Shown here: piece by piece, positions 21,951 to 34,920 of the stretch
How positions within the stretch are numbered: position 1 is the stretch's first letter
Layout: each line of letters starts with the position of its first letter
The notes under the pieces: generated by a model
Seen by the model: the letters and a program-made list of their open reading frames with translations, nothing else
Database searches by the model: none
Told to the model about the DNA's origin: nothing
NCBI RefSeq assembly: GCF_965638725.1
Contig: NC_134982.1
Location: 79,746,155-79,810,154, forward strand
Direction: 5' to 3'
DNA length: 64,000 nt
Source: Aptenodytes patagonicus
Taxonomy: Eukaryota > Chordata > Aves > Sphenisciformes > Spheniscidae
Position numbers and translations under genes: made by a program

Positions 21951-24900
21951 ATCCAAATTACTACGTCCATGCAGATGCATGCACATGCATGAATACAGAG
22001 GTATCTTCCTTAGTCAAATATAGTAAGGAAAGATGGATCTGTCAGTCAGGAAAACAAACAGTGGCGTACAGAAAGAAGAGACAATGGAGTTTTAATAGAA
22101 AGGTTGTTTATTTGGCAGAAAGTTTGCTTGTAAATATCTTTAGAAAAAAAGTAGTTCACCCTGCATCCAGCCAAATTGCTGTTAAAATACCGAGTCTGGC
22201 AATTCACAGCTCCTCACAACTGAGAAGAAGGCTGTTTCCTTCTCTCTTCAAATGCAGTGCCTTCTCACTAAGACACTGATACCTACTGTAGTTAGAAAAT
22301 CCTCTTGGGCTTCTAATCTAATAGAGACCTATCAATTTATGCTTTGTGTTCCGCCGGAATCATGCTTAAGTTGGACATGACTTGGAAACAAAGGTAGTTT
22401 TTGTTTAATTAGTATTTTCCCCTGAATTGTCTTGGACAATAATGCCTTGAGTCCTGCTGACTGGCCCATCAAGAAAGAATCCTCTTGTGCAAGCAGTAGT
22501 TGCTGCGTTGAAAAATAGTCTCCGAACTATTGGGAATAAACCAACACCCAAGAAAATCCATATTGTTTGTTTCAAAAATAGTCATTAAGTTTGTTTTAGT
22601 GTGAATAAAACCAAAGTCTTAAGGCAGCGTTTCAAGGAGTTAATGCCAGGCCTTGAACTTACATAGCCTGAGATATGGCAACTCAGCTCTGCTCCCCTGA
22701 TAGAAAAGAAGGAAAAAGCTTGTGTGTTTGAAACTGCATTTTTAGCCCAAACTGTGGAACAAAATCCAACAGGAATTAAGAACTCACAGTAACCTCCCAT
22801 TTTCTGCTCTAAGGGCGAAGTCCATTTCTCTGACTTGTCATTTCTAATAAAACATGTGGCACAGAAAACAGAAACAAAAATCAATCTACTTGTGAAAGTT
22901 CAGAGGAGCAGAAGAAGGAACGCTTGCCCGAGATGCCACATTGGCATGGCGGGCACTGAGCTAGCGCCTAAGTAACTCAGAAATAGCCCCCAGCAGGCTC
23001 AGTAAAAGAAGCACCTCTGTTGTAAAGGTGAATTGGGCACTTAAGGAAATTATTCCAGAAGGACCTGAAGAATTTATTAACCTTCTCCTTGCACGAAGGA
23101 GTTTGTTCTCAACGGGTTTATCTGAAACTCTCTCACTGGCAGGTTCAAGTTGTAGGCCCTCTGCATATTGTTTGGTCTCCCAGTCAATTTCTCTCGCCTC
23201 TTATGCCCTGAAAATTGTCTTCTAGTTTAGAAGGGATGCTTCAAATTCATGTTCTTAATTTACAGCTATGAAGCTCAATGAAATTATTGACCTCCCCTGG
23301 ACTTCTGGGACGACAAATAAAGTACTACTGGGCAAACAAGGAAAATAACTTTGAGACAAATGGATAAATCATTGCCCACATCAAAACATTTATTAACTGC
23401 ATATAGTTAGTTAGTTTCTTTTCTAAGTTTTTTTTCTTTCTTTTCCTTCCTCCTTTTTCTTTTCCCTGTCCCATTTATTGTACCTTGCTGCAAGATTTTC
23501 TTTGCAAGAATGAGTATGAATGGACCCTCATGAAAAGAACAGGGCATTGCCCTGCATTTGTATAGTACAAAGACAAAAAGAGCAAAGACAAAGCACACCA
23601 CACTGAAACATTCACAGCTGAAGACGCATAAACAAACAAGTTGTATTTCCTCACACGCTCAGGCACTTAGTGGAATAAAAATACAATGACACTCAAATCT
23701 TGCCATCTTAACTGTATTACAGTAAAGCCTGAGAATAGGTTTGCCCACCTGCCACTGTGTGACCACTCTGGTATCTTTGGGGTTTTCAGCAGCTGGGAAT
23801 AAATTGTGGTTCTGCCCCTGTAATTTTTCCTGTGTCCTCTGACAGGAGAGGTGCTTTGCCTTTGGAATGACATGGAATCCACAAGCAGTTTTTACTCACA
23901 CCTGATTTCCAAAGGTGTTATAAAAGTATCCCAGCTGATTACTAAGAGAGCAAAGCACTGCTCTGTGTTGTGAAGCCATTTCTCAGCTAACTTGCATTAT
24001 GCATTTGTGTTGTGTAATTGATAACCATCGCACACTGACAGCTGGAGGTTTGCAGCTTTCTTTGGTTTCATCTCTCAAGAGTTTTATCTTTCACATGTAC
24101 AACTGGACTTGTTAAGGCATAAATCACCTGGGAAAGACTGGGGGAAAGAAAATTCAAAGTAGAGCTCTTCCTTCACCAAAACCAAACAACCCCCACTGAC
24201 CAAAACTCGACAAAAATATTTTACTTGGTTCATTCCAAAGCTAGGAATATAGTTTCAAAAATAGTTCAACCAAACTCCACATATAAGTGAATTTGATTCA
24301 AAGCCCACTAAAGTCAAGGTGGGCTTTTCATTAGACATAACCATTTTGGTGCCAGTTTTGATTCTGTATGAGATCTCTGTCATCTGCATGGTTTTATATT
24401 TAACTGTGCCCACAGCTGTGGTACAAAGTACCTATCCCAAATGCCTAACAACCAGAGCACATTAAGTTAATGGGTCAGTATCAGAGTGGCCCCTTGATGT
24501 CTTGTGCTATTGTGGCTTGTTTTTATGAACAGCTAGCTTTGTTTCCTATGGGTATTTTGCTTGCTGCCAGGAGCAGCGAATGAACCACTTGGGCTGAGCT
24601 GTGAACTACAGCTCGAAAATGAGACAAGGATACTGCACAATAGCGGTACCTGATCTAACCTTTCCTTTGCCTCTGTGCTGATAGGAAGTCAAGGTAAATT
24701 CATGTTGGATGTCTAAGTCCAATCAGCAACTGATAAGACCTCTTTTAATGACCTGGATCCACTACAACTAGTGATGACACCAACCAACACAGTAGTCATC
24801 CGATGTTGTTTATAATGTCTGTAATGTATCAAAGAAAACGTGCATTTGTGACCTGGCTGTGTAACATCAATGGCTGTTACTCTGTTTTCCTATTCCTACC

Positions 24901-25414
24901 TTCAGAGGTGACCTTTAACGAAGTAGCGGAGACTTTGTTTTTGTAAGAGCCTCTGTTCCAAGAAAAAGGAGTGGAAGGGTGGAGGTGTGGATAGTGTCTG
25001 TAGGGGGAGACAGTAACAACGAGAGGCTTCATAAAATTTGAAGGATACAGGCGAAATTTGTGGTAAAGTTCACATAAACCACTGCTGCTTTTGAAAGGTC
25101 TGCTCAAAATCACAGCTTAGAAACAGACAGAGGTCAGAGATCAGACCTTAATAAGGATGGGAAAATAAGGGCTTTTCCTCCTCACTAGCTTAAATTTGAA
25201 ACATTCATTTTGCCCAACATATCTGTTGCCCTAAGGTGAGGATTTCTGTAACCAATGTAAAGGAGAGTAGGCAGTATAGCTGTTTATATTGGTGTGAGAG
25301 CTTTTCCCTAAGAACGATTTAAGGAGAGTAGAAAATCCACGCCCTCAGCTGGAATCCTCCACTCCCCTCCCACATGGTGCATGGTGATTAGTTCCAAGCA
25401 TATATTAAATAGGG
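21951..25414. other. Intergenic, ALDOB to PGAP4 (right part)
   Basis: No gene was recognised. A polypyrimidine stretch (T-rich with C) lies at about 23427-23465. The rest is unremarkable AT-rich sequence. Confidence 0.5.
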
Positions 25415-25430
25415 CCTGCATGTACATAAG

Positions 25431-25436
25431 TTTATT
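25431..25436 (-). terminator. PGAP4 poly(A) signal
   Basis: Plus TTTATT reads AATAAA on the minus strand, about 155 bases after the PGAP4 stop, implying a short 3' UTR. Confidence 0.55.
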
Positions 25437-25588
25437 TTTTAAGAAACTTTTTTTTTAAAGAGAGTTATTCTTCATCCACCTGGAGGCACAGGATGCCCAG
25501 TGCAAGCAGCACAACATCGAGTTTGCACACTGTCTCTCTGCCCAGTGGCAAGTTCTCTGGACTTTGTGTTTGGAAAGGCATGAACAGA

Positions 25589-26776
25589 TCACAGCAGTTT
25601 CGGGTTGTCATTTAGCCGAAGGCTGGAATACATTCCCACGTGCCGGACCAGGTTGGGTTCCACCACATAGGCGTTCTCCCCCTTAGTACGCAGCAGTGAG
25701 TAGAGGGCAATATCCTTAGCAAAACCCTGGCGGCAGTGCAGCCCCTTCAGGTAACCTAAGACACGGCGGGCAGATTGAGCGGAGAAGAGCATGGCAGGCG
25801 TGCAGCACTCGGTGACTGGCACGATATTATACAGTGTGGGGGCCAGCCGGCGCAGCTCCAGCATGTAATGCCGTCCCACCAGCTCTGACAAAGCCATGCT
25901 GTACAAAGCAAAGAACAAGACAATGGGCCAGCTGAGGCTGGGGCGCCCAGTTGCCCAGGAGTACACACAGTTCAGCATGGGCCCCAGAAACATGCCCAGA
26001 CCTAGCCACTCAAGGATTCTCATGGGTTCGGGGTTGAAGTAGCGCTGAAGCCTCTCAGGATGGTAAAGCTTGAAGTAGAGTGCGTCTCTGAGGTATGATT
26101 TGGAGAACCGGGCCAACAAGAGGTGCTGCAAGACAGCAAATATCTCCTCCTCTGGCACAGCATCATCTTCCACTATGAGGACGTATTCTGGGTTGTACGT
26201 CAACAGCGACTGCTCAAGGCAGAAAATGTAGTCCTGCTTCTCCTTCTCAAACTGGTTCACTCTGGGGTCAGGGTTCTCCCCAGTTTTGTCACGACTGACC
26301 ATAGGAAAGAAGCTGCTCAGCAGCCTGACATCCTGATGGCTACTGGGGTCTGACTCCACATTACAGAGGAGGATGCGGTGGCTCCGGCAACGTGCACCAC
26401 ATTTCTGGAGGAGGCGGTGGAAGTGGGAGGCCACTTGCAAGACATAGTGGAAATCATTCCGCCTCTGCACAGTTATAATGGTGACCAGCAGCAAGGGCTG
26501 GAAGGCGTCACTGCCAGAAGCCTCGGAGACGTTTGGTATCTGCAGCTTCTCAAAGTAACGGAGGGCAGCCTGGCCCTCCTGCTGGTTCTGCTCCAGGAAC
26601 TCCTGGCTCATGGGGTTCAGGTGCCAGCGCCGCAAATAGAAGTAAGAGTGGAGGAGCCGGTGGCAAATCAAAGGTGTGAGCACACCGAATGTCACCACAG
26701 TCAGTGTGAGGAGATGGATAAAAGGACTGGACCAACGGCACCACCTCCCATAGAGCTGCCAGGCTTGGTGTAACAT
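25589..26776 (-). CDS. PGAP4: GPI-GalNAc transferase PGAP4 (TMEM246)
   Basis: One uninterrupted coding exon of 395 residues plus stop; human PGAP4 is about 403. It has a hydrophobic N-terminal segment at about 18-38 and two closely spaced hydrophobic segments at about 255-273 and 283-301. The acidic metal-binding motif of the GT-A fold, VLIVEDDAVPEEE, has EDD at 203-205. There is an N-glycosylation sequon NVS at 82-84. This three-membrane-segment layout, with a tandem pair inserted in the transferase fold, is characteristic of PGAP4. By family knowledge it adds the GalNAc side chain to the first mannose of GPI anchors in the Golgi. A splice acceptor (CTCTCTAG, plus 26904-26911) lies 127 bases upstream of the ATG, so all coding sequence is in the last exon, as in mammals. 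No lesion was seen. Confidence 0.95.
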   Translation of the reverse strand: MLHQAWQLYGRWCRWSSPFIHLLTLTVVTFGVLTPLICHRLLHSYFYLRRWHLNPMSQEFLEQNQQEGQAALRYFEKLQIPNVSEASGSDAFQPLLLVTIITVQRRNDFHYVLQVASHFHRLLQKCGARCRSHRILLCNVESDPSSHQDVRLLSSFFPMVSRDKTGENPDPRVNQFEKEKQDYIFCLEQSLLTYNPEYVLIVEDDAVPEEEIFAVLQHLLLARFSKSYLRDALYFKLYHPERLQRYFNPEPMRILEWLGLGMFLGPMLNCVYSWATGRPSLSWPIVLFFALYSMALSELVGRHYMLELRRLAPTLYNIVPVTECCTPAMLFSAQSARRVLGYLKGLHCRQGFAKDIALYSLLRTKGENAYVVEPNLVRHVGMYSSLRLNDNPKLL

Positions 26777-26903
26777 GGCTGCTGCAGAAGGAGGGCACCC
26801 CTGCTCTATTCATGCCCTCATTCCTTCACTTCTGATGCATCCTCCCTGGATTGCAAGGTATCACTGGGGCAGCGGTTGCCAAACCTGCACAATTTGTCCA
26901 AGC
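26777..26903 (-). other. PGAP4 5' UTR part of the coding exon
   Basis: From the acceptor after TTCTTCCTCTCTAG (minus) to the ATG at 26776. It contains short upstream ATGs, including one at 26813 in another frame. The upstream exon that joins here is inferred, most likely in the CpG island at about 36.4-37.3 kb. Confidence 0.6.
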
Positions 26904-29900
26904 CTAGAGAGGAAGAAAAAAAGATGGTTAATGAAATAGGAACTGTCAAAGCGGGAAGACCGTGATTTGAGAAATGGAAAGCTGAGGGCTATTCACTGAG
27001 TAAGCCAAAATAAAAGGCCCAAGTTGTCCCTTGTGGTGTGGGCATCACAGAATTGTTGTGGGAGGTTGAGGAAAGATGAGCCAAACTTAGTTTCCAGCAA
27101 AGTGCCCCTAAGGCCTTTTCAGCATGTAGGAGCTCTGATCTGACTTAGCTAGATAGGACTTTATTATGCTTCAAAAGCGTAACAAACAGGCAACGTGGAT
27201 GCAGGATGCGTGGAAATCCCTTTCTGTTAAAGGCAGAGAACTTATATACCACTATCTGGTCACAGTGACATAGTAAGACTTGGGTCATAGCCAAGAACCA
27301 AAGCCAGATCTCTTGTATCTTAGCCCAGCACATATTTGAGAGACAAACTTTTACCTCTGTGGAATGACATGCTTCCCTTCTGTTGCTCACACACTTCCAA
27401 ATGCATGCTTTTTCACTTTAGTCCCCAGAGTGTGAAGCAAGATAACAAAGATAGCAATTTACTTCACTAAGGGGATGTGTACACTAAGCGTAATGTGTGT
27501 GTGTCTCTCTCTCTCAGGTGTCTCCTCCTCTCTAGACCCTGTGAAATACACAGTCACAGCAAGATTAACAAGTTGCAATTGAGCCATTGACTCATATTTG
27601 TTATTTAAAAGTTTGTAATTTAAAATTATATGCCTTTAATTTAAAACTGAAACATTTATATAAATATATATTTTTTGTATACACACACACTTTAAGCAAA
27701 CATCCACCTTCATAAAAATTAGATTTTTCCATACTTGGCTTTTCTGTTCTGCTTCTCTGGGCTGCCGAAACATCTAACAGCCTAGCTGTCAGAAACTTTC
27801 ACAAAATCAGGGCAATTAGGCTGTTCAGATGCATTCTCTTGTGGCAGTAATTTCCCTTTTTAATCTGCTGTTTCACTCTCCCTTTTACTTTCCGTTCCCT
27901 CTCTTTATGACCCGAGTTATTCATGCCCCCCCAGCTGGCTGACTGTGCCCCATTCGGTGGAGAGTTTATCCCATTTTTAACTTTCTGCCTTCACCAAGTT
28001 CTGATCGTCAAATGGTGCTCCCAGACCAAAATGTTACCCTTTTTCCTTCTCTGCACTGTCATCTGAAGCAGCCTGAGCAACGATGTGTGGATGGAAAGAA
28101 ATCAAGGCCATGGCTTTTCTTCTCTGTCTTAGAAGAATGGACCATGTAGAAGAAATGACTCAGAGGACACTGAGCAGGGTCTAAATCTGGCAGTGCTTCT
28201 AAACTGCCTTCATTACCGTAGTCACAGATTTGCTGTATTTACCATCAAAAGAACCGCTTCCTATTGCCATATGGGAATCTGACAATCTTATATGAAAGGC
28301 TTTTTACTAAGATTAATGGAAAATATACAAGGGTTATTCCAAGCATTTGTTAGAGACCAAGCACTTCATGCTGTGAGATCTCAAACCACCCTTGGACAGA
28401 CTGTGGCATCAGTGTTGTGCTATCTTAGGATTCACGAAAACACAAGACTTCAAAGATTTAGTGTAATTAGGGATAAAAAAATGTACATACTGATGCATGA
28501 GAATCTGCAGTGTCTTCCCATATAGCTTTTTTTTTTTTCTTTCTGATTACACAATCCTGTTTCACAGACACTGCATTGCATTGCATCAGTGGACCTTGTA
28601 AAGGCCCTAAAGGTGATGGCTGCATTTCGGCCGCCAGATCCAAGCCATGATGATTCAGGACATGAAGACCTGAAAATCCATCAGATGCAAAGACCTGGCA
28701 TTTAAATACACTTACTCATCCAAAATCCAGGGCTTTCCTTTTTCTCATTTTCTGCTAACCAGTCACAAACATTAAGGGAACACAAATGCAGAATCATATT
28801 CTATGTATCACACTGACGTACATTTCAGCCTTCTCTTGATGCAAGCAGCATTGTTGGCACCGTCGCTGAGCCAGCCTCTAAACTTGAAAGTGAGGATCAC
28901 AGTGGGAAAAGGAGATGAAGAAAAGCCAGAAGGTAGTTTAGTTCTCAGGGAGTAAAGAAACTTACTTTCCATCTGCCAGCTATGCTGGAGATCTGAGCTA
29001 CAAGAACTATGAGCCTGCAGTGAGCTCTGTAGCTCTCAGGATATACATTAAAGCATTAATAATCCCCACCCAAGCAAGAGGCATCCTCCTTCATACTGTC
29101 TTCTACTGAAAAGGGAGAAATGGGTGTCACGTCCTCCCTGCAGCAGCAGGAACAGCTGGCTGGTGGCCAGCTGAGGTGTGGGGGCTGTGGCCTCACGAGA
29201 TGAATCAAAGGGAAGCTTGCCAGAGGTCTTGCTCTTCTGCAGCCCGTGTTGTTCAAGGTCCAGGCTCACCTGCACCATGAGAAGGTACTCCCCAGGTCCC
29301 TGCGGGCAGACTCCCTTTGAGTCTGCAGCCTGCCGGTCAGTTCTCCACCAGCCCTGCCTGCTGGGAAAATTGTGCTGGGTCTCCACCTACTGGTGTCCCA
29401 GCTCCTGGCGCATGGTAGGGTAGCTAAGGTGGCGCAGGTAAGCAGCACCCTCTCAGGAGGTATCTCCTCGCTTCATACAAGGAAGTAGCTAACTCCAAAA
29501 AAGCACACAGGACGGCAAGCCAGCCATGCAGGTCACAGCGTCATATTCACAAGCGTTTCTGACTTACCCTGGCTTCACCTCATCAGTAACACAACTCAAG
29601 AACTAGAGATTCTAGTTTTGCAACCCAGGACACCTCAAGGAAAACCACCATCAAACAGGCACTTTTGCTTCTCTCCAGATGTTCCTCTGCTGCCTGGGCT
29701 GTTAGCACTCACATTGACTGCCACGCTCTTTATGAGTTTATCTGCAAAGGAAAAGGCTGTTTTCACTGGGTAGTGGAATAACCACAAAGGCTAAAAAAAG
29801 TCAGGAGCATATTAAAGTGGGTCAAATACTCTAGGTCATGCCAAAAACAAGCTGAATGATCTAGAAAAGATGGGAGACACTGACCTCCTCCCCACTTTTT

Positions 29901-31008
29901 GGCTGTTACACTGGGAACCTGAGAGTTCCAAATCTAGATAGAAATTTCTTGCTTCTACAGAGGTGAAGTTTGATCTTACCTGCAGGACTTCAATCCAGAG
30001 TTTCTGGTCAGGCTGTTTTCTAGTCATTTGGACGGTTCTCACTTTCCAGAAGCCATTCTGTATTCAGAAGCTCTTAGTACTATCACTTTCATCTTTCTCC
30101 CTTTTGGGGGGGGGGGGGGGGGGAAATCTTGTTTGTTCTTTAAGTATTTAAGTGGCATTTCAGACAGAAAAATTAAGTTTGAGGAGAAAGGCAAGAATCA
30201 GAATTGGATTTTATAGTGCTTTAAAAAAAAAAATGTCTGAATCTTGAATAGTAACTACTCTGCAACCACGTAAATATTTGCAGTGGAGGCCACTTTTATG
30301 TATGTTCTGTATAGAACTGAGCCATTGCTTAAAAACATTTAGAAGCTGTGGCGATATAAAGCTATATATTCAGCTTGTTTCTTTACTTAGATCCTTGTGA
30401 TGAAGATTCCTCCCAGAAACACCTGGTTCACCTGGTTCCAAATCTACATTCCCATCTTCATTAGTCCCCTAATTACTTGGCTGAATTATACTGTTCAGGA
30501 AAAAGTTACCTCTGCACACACTGAGGAAGAGTAGAAAAAAGAGTAATGTCCTCTTTGGGGTGCTAGTCTGTCTGTCTGCTGTGCTAGTGCTTTAAAAGAG
30601 AAAGCTGGTTTTCTGTCTGCTCCAAACTCCTCTTCACAGAGGTACTCCTGCGGGCAGGCATTCCTGGAACAAAGTTTCCTACGAGTTTCAAAGCTGCAAA
30701 ATTTTAGGAGGCTCCTGGATAGCTAATGTAAGAGAGGGCATCTCTTGTCTTCTACTGCCTGCTCTGTGAGACAAAGCTGTAATTATTCCTTTATGATTAC
30801 AACATTAAATGATTACTTTTTGCCTAACTACACTTCTTTTCAGTGTCAATGGGAAAAGCCATTCCTTTCCTAACATAAAAACAGCTGGATGAAGTCATGC
30901 GGTCAGAAGCCATACAGTCATCTCTGTGGGAAGCAAAGGTAGGCTCTCAGAAAATGTCACAGAAAGGCCAGCTGTTACAGTCCCCACCTCAGCCATAATG
31001 GTGGTAGT
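26904..31008. other. Presumed PGAP4 5' intron (left part)
   Basis: No recognised gene. It holds small CT/GT and CA simple repeats near 27497-27518 and 27680-27690, and a G18 run at 30106-30123. A GC-richer, exon-like patch at about 29050-29450 is unexplained and is listed as a finding. Confidence 0.45.
30106..30123 (+). repeat. G18 homopolymer
   Basis: Eighteen consecutive G residues. This is a simple repeat, likely length-variable and prone to sequencing error. Confidence 0.9.
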
Positions 31009-31462
31009 AGAATCATACAATCATTTAGGTTGGAAAAGACCTTTAAGATTATCAGGTCCAACTGCTAACCTAGCACTGCCAAGGCCACCACTAAACCATG
31101 TCCCTAAGCACCACATCTACGTATCTTTTAAATACCTTCAGGGATGGGGACTCCACCACTTCCCTGGGCAGCCTGTTCCAATGTTTCACCACTCTTTCAG
31201 GAAAGACATTTTTCCTCATGTCCAATCTAAACCTCCCCTGGCGCAACTTGAGGCCATTTCCTCTCGTCCTATCACTTGTTACTTGGGAGAAGAGACCCAC
31301 ACCCACCTCGCTACAACCTCCTTTCAGGGAGTTGTAGAGAGCGATGAGGTCTCCCCTCAGCCTCCTTTTCTGCAGGCTAAACAACCCCAGTTCCCTCAGC
31401 TGCTCCTCATAAGACTTGTTCTCCAGACCCCTCACCAGCCTCGTTGCCCTTCTCTGGACACA
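31009..31462 (-). mobile_element. CR1 LINE 3' fragment
   Basis: On plus it starts with the reversed CR1 3' end (TAGAATCATACAATCATTTA, GGTTGGAAAAGACC). It extends into the RT C-terminal region, whose minus frame reads [15 protein letters not shown] at its end. It closely matches the 3' part of the long CR1 at 46.4 kb, so it is a relative of the same subfamily, 5'-truncated to about 450 bp. Confidence 0.92.
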
Positions 31463-32560
31463 CGAATAGTAACAGTGTTCACGCTAGTTTTGACTTGTGT
31501 GTTCACCCTATAGTGGCATGCCAAGTTGAAACCTTTGTGCGAAAAACACTTCTACACCCCAACTTAACATTGTGCAGACAAGCTGCAACCTCAGGACCAA
31601 GCTCCTCTACTAATTAACCCTCTCTGACAGAGACAGGAACTTTGTCTTGGCTGTGACATTGTTAGTGCACCAGCAAAACAGTCCTGCTTAAATCTGAGGA
31701 AACTGATGCAAGCTTCAAAAAGTCATAAAGAGCCATATAGATCTCTTTCTGTTTCATATATGCATGCTGACAGCTGACTGTTGTGTACAGATACCCTCAG
31801 CTTCTGAAACCCGAGGTCTCTACCATGAGCTGATCCCTATTAGGGACCAAATGGCCAGCTTTTCTCATCTGCAATTCCTCGTTTTCTGACAGCTTTTAGT
31901 AGGTCAAGTGCCAGATAGTATTTCTGTAATGTTTTCAGGATTGCCTTGAAAACAGTAGTGTCCAGCAGAAGCCAAGCATTCACAAATCTGACCATTACCC
32001 TTAGATGCCAAACTGGGAGTTCGGCTCCCTAGAAAATAAAAACCATCCTGGCAAGAGCTGTGCTTCTAAAAACATTCAGCAGAATCTTAATGGTAAGAGC
32101 TCAGCAGTTGTTCTTTGGTTGTATTTTACTAGCAGGTACCAAATATATCTCTTACCTCTTCTACTTCGAGCACTGCTTAAAGCAGTTGTCACTATGTTGT
32201 TTCTAGGCAATGAATGTCAAATAAGCCAGGCTGTTTCATTTAACTTTCATCTAAAATGCTTCCTGCTATGGCAAAGACCAGGGCTGCTGGTGATGCACTC
32301 GATGTCTTAGTTCTCTTTGAACTTTACTTTTTGTTTCTCAGGGTCTATGTACTAAAGGCATAACACTGCTATGTTCTAATAGGTTAATGATAGCTTGAAG
32401 CATAAGGGAAGTGGCTAGGGAGGTGGAGAGGGTTTGGACTTGGTCCTTTGCATGACTTACGTGGTGTAAGAGGTAGAAATCAAAACAGACGGCTGTGCCA
32501 TTGATCTACCGTGCCTCAGAGCCTGTCAATTAACTTTGTGGCTACAAAGAAGATGGAGAC
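31463..32560. other. Presumed PGAP4 5' intron (middle part)
   Basis: No gene or repeat recognised. Confidence 0.4.
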
Positions 32561-32852
32561 TCCCTTTTTACAAGGAGTCACATGGAAAAGACGAGGGGTA
32601 ATGGGTACACGTTACTCCTGGGGAGATTCCAATTGGACAAAGAGGAAAATTTTTCACAATGAGAACAACCAGCCATTGGAATAATTTCCCCAGGGAAGTG
32701 GTGGATTCCCCAACATTGGACACTTTTAAGATTCCGCTGGCCAGGGTGCTGGGCCATCTTGTCTAGACTGTGCTTTTGCCAAGAAAGGTTGGACCAGATC
32801 ATCCTTGAGGTCCCTTCCAACTTGGTATTCTATGGTTCTATGATAAACTTTT
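32561..32852 (+). mobile_element. CR1 LINE 3' fragment
   Basis: It contains GGGAAGTGGTGGATTCCCCA (RT tail region) and ends with GGTTGGACCAGATCATCC, TCCCTTCCAACTTGGTATTC and TATGGTTCTATGA, the CR1 3' terminus. Plus orientation, 5'-truncated, diverged. Confidence 0.88.
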
Positions 32853-34202
32853 TCTGCCCAAGGAGATGGAATGCAAGCACTATTAGAAAAGTGAAAATGC
32901 ACAGCTGCACAGGGACCAACCCTGTCCAGTTAGGAAACCCCAGAAACTGCAGAATTGCATCTTAAATGTAAATTTACCGATAAGCTGGCCTGCTTTTCTC
33001 ATTTAACTGTGGTTACCTTTTACAGGTTGTCCCTAGAAATCCAGGGACCACAGTTTGAAAGCTACTGAACTAACAGGCAAGGTACATGGATGTGGCAGCT
33101 GGAAAATACTTTCTCCATTTCCCTTGAACTAAGGTAAAACTACACCACTAGTGAAACAGGCTATGAACTGAATGTATACTAATTACAGTTACTTCCCCAA
33201 CTTCTGTCTTGCTTCTCATGTATATTAATTTTCCTCTGCCACATAAATCCGAAGGGAGCCCATTCTCAACACCTGCTGACTTTCACCTGGCTGCCTCCCT
33301 GCTATGCAATGTGATGGGAAAGCAATGTTCTTCCCTGTTGTTATCAAGCAGGCAGGTCAGTATTCAGATGAAGTGGGAGTGGAAAGCAGCCTGGAGGAGA
33401 AAGCTCTGCAGGGTAATAGCTTAACACAGAGACTTAAGGCAAGTTTTGTGAGGAGCTGTCTCTTAGAAGATGACACCAAAGGTTACGTGGCTTTAAAGTT
33501 AATTATGCAATCCATATCTGCCTGAATTTACATTTTCTTCTGTGCCCGAGGTAAAAAAAAGGATACATTGTTAGAGAATTTGATAATGGTCTGTATAAAA
33601 ACTGCGGCATATTTTCACAGAGATCTGCCTGGACCCCTCCAAAATCTCAAATGTGGCTTTTGGTTTAAGCTCACTTGTGCTTTAGTATAAAATTTAAATC
33701 CCTACTTGTTAAAAAAAGAAAAAATATATTAGACAAAGCTGCTGCTAATAATGGCACCAGCTATTACCTTTTGCTGTCAGCTCTTGGAATCTCAGAGCTA
33801 AATAAGCATTGACTCATCAGAGGTGCTATAGATAATTGGTATTTTACCTCCTTGTGTCACAGTCTTTTGCTAAAATAAGACCAGGGCCCCTGCATACAAG
33901 ACACTGTACACAAATATAGCAAGAGGCAATTTCTACCTTAGTGGATCTTCAGCTTAAGAATATAAAAGATAGGAGGGAATCTGTTTTTCCCAGATACGTA
34001 ACAAATCAGCCTAGTTTTGTTGTCATGAACAACTAGCATTTTATAATTTAACCATACTGGTAATCCACACAGGTAAATTCTGGAATAGCTATTGAAAAAA
34101 CAGCCACTAAATGTGGTACGCTGAAGTAATAGCAACTCTTTGCAAATTAAAGCAATCTGAACAGACGAGGATGAAGAATTCTTGGTCTTGGAGAAGCCTG
34201 TC
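32853..34202. other. Presumed PGAP4 5' intron (right part)
   Basis: No gene or repeat recognised. Confidence 0.4.
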
Positions 34203-34272
34203 CAGAAGGAGCTATTCCAGAGCAGTAGGAATGAGGTATTCCAGTGCAGCTATTGCGGAATAGCTCCTTCTG
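34203..34272. repeat. Nested inverted repeat (16-bp perfect arms)
   Basis: CAGAAGGAGCTATTCC (34203-34218) is the exact reverse complement of GGAATAGCTCCTTCTG (34257-34272), with a 38-base spacer. The spacer itself contains GGAAT-gaggt-ATTCC. It could fold into a branched hairpin, or be the remains of a small inverted-repeat transposon. Identity unknown. Confidence 0.8.
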
Positions 34273-34920
34273 CCATAGCTCTTCTATTCAATTTCTATAT
34301 GGAGTTGTGCCCTCGGAGCTTGCTAGGAAACCAGCTATTATTTCACTGAAAGAGCAACGTGCAGATTAAAATAGCTCCCCGAGTATCTGTGATTTGGGTA
34401 GGTGTGACAGGTGCACCCACTCTGACTGAGTGAGCAGCACTTTGGTTCAGGCATCACCAACAAATCGGCCCTGCTGTGCAAACCGTGAGAATTGTGCAAG
34501 GTCGTATTTTCTCAGGAACTAAGGAGCCTAGGCCACGTCTTATCAGGAGCTAACAGTACCAGCCTGAGCTGGGACTAGACAAAACTACAACTGCTACAGC
34601 TGCACTCCTGCACATATACCAAAGGGGGGTTTGACTACGAGTCAATCACTTTATGCTGTAGATATCTGTAGCCCCCCCGAGCCCACTGAGCTCTTCTGTA
34701 CAGCAGCAGGCTGCACGGTGATGACCTCCCCTTGGGCAGGGACGCCTCTCAAGGTTACTCCTCAAGGCTGAGAGATCCCTTACCTGGCATCTGATATCCA
34801 TAATGAGGTAAGTGACATTTTACATTAGGCCTAAAAGTATATTGTATGCTAGCAACGTTTATATATATCCAGCTATAGCTTAAGTATTAGAAGTGTAGTA
34901 AGTAGCAGAGTGTTTGACAG

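Noticed and set aside
24300-24327. A 9-bp stem (AAAGCCCAC/GTGGGCTTT) followed by T residues
   Set aside because: It looks like a bacterial terminator, but this is a vertebrate intergenic region and such stems arise by chance.
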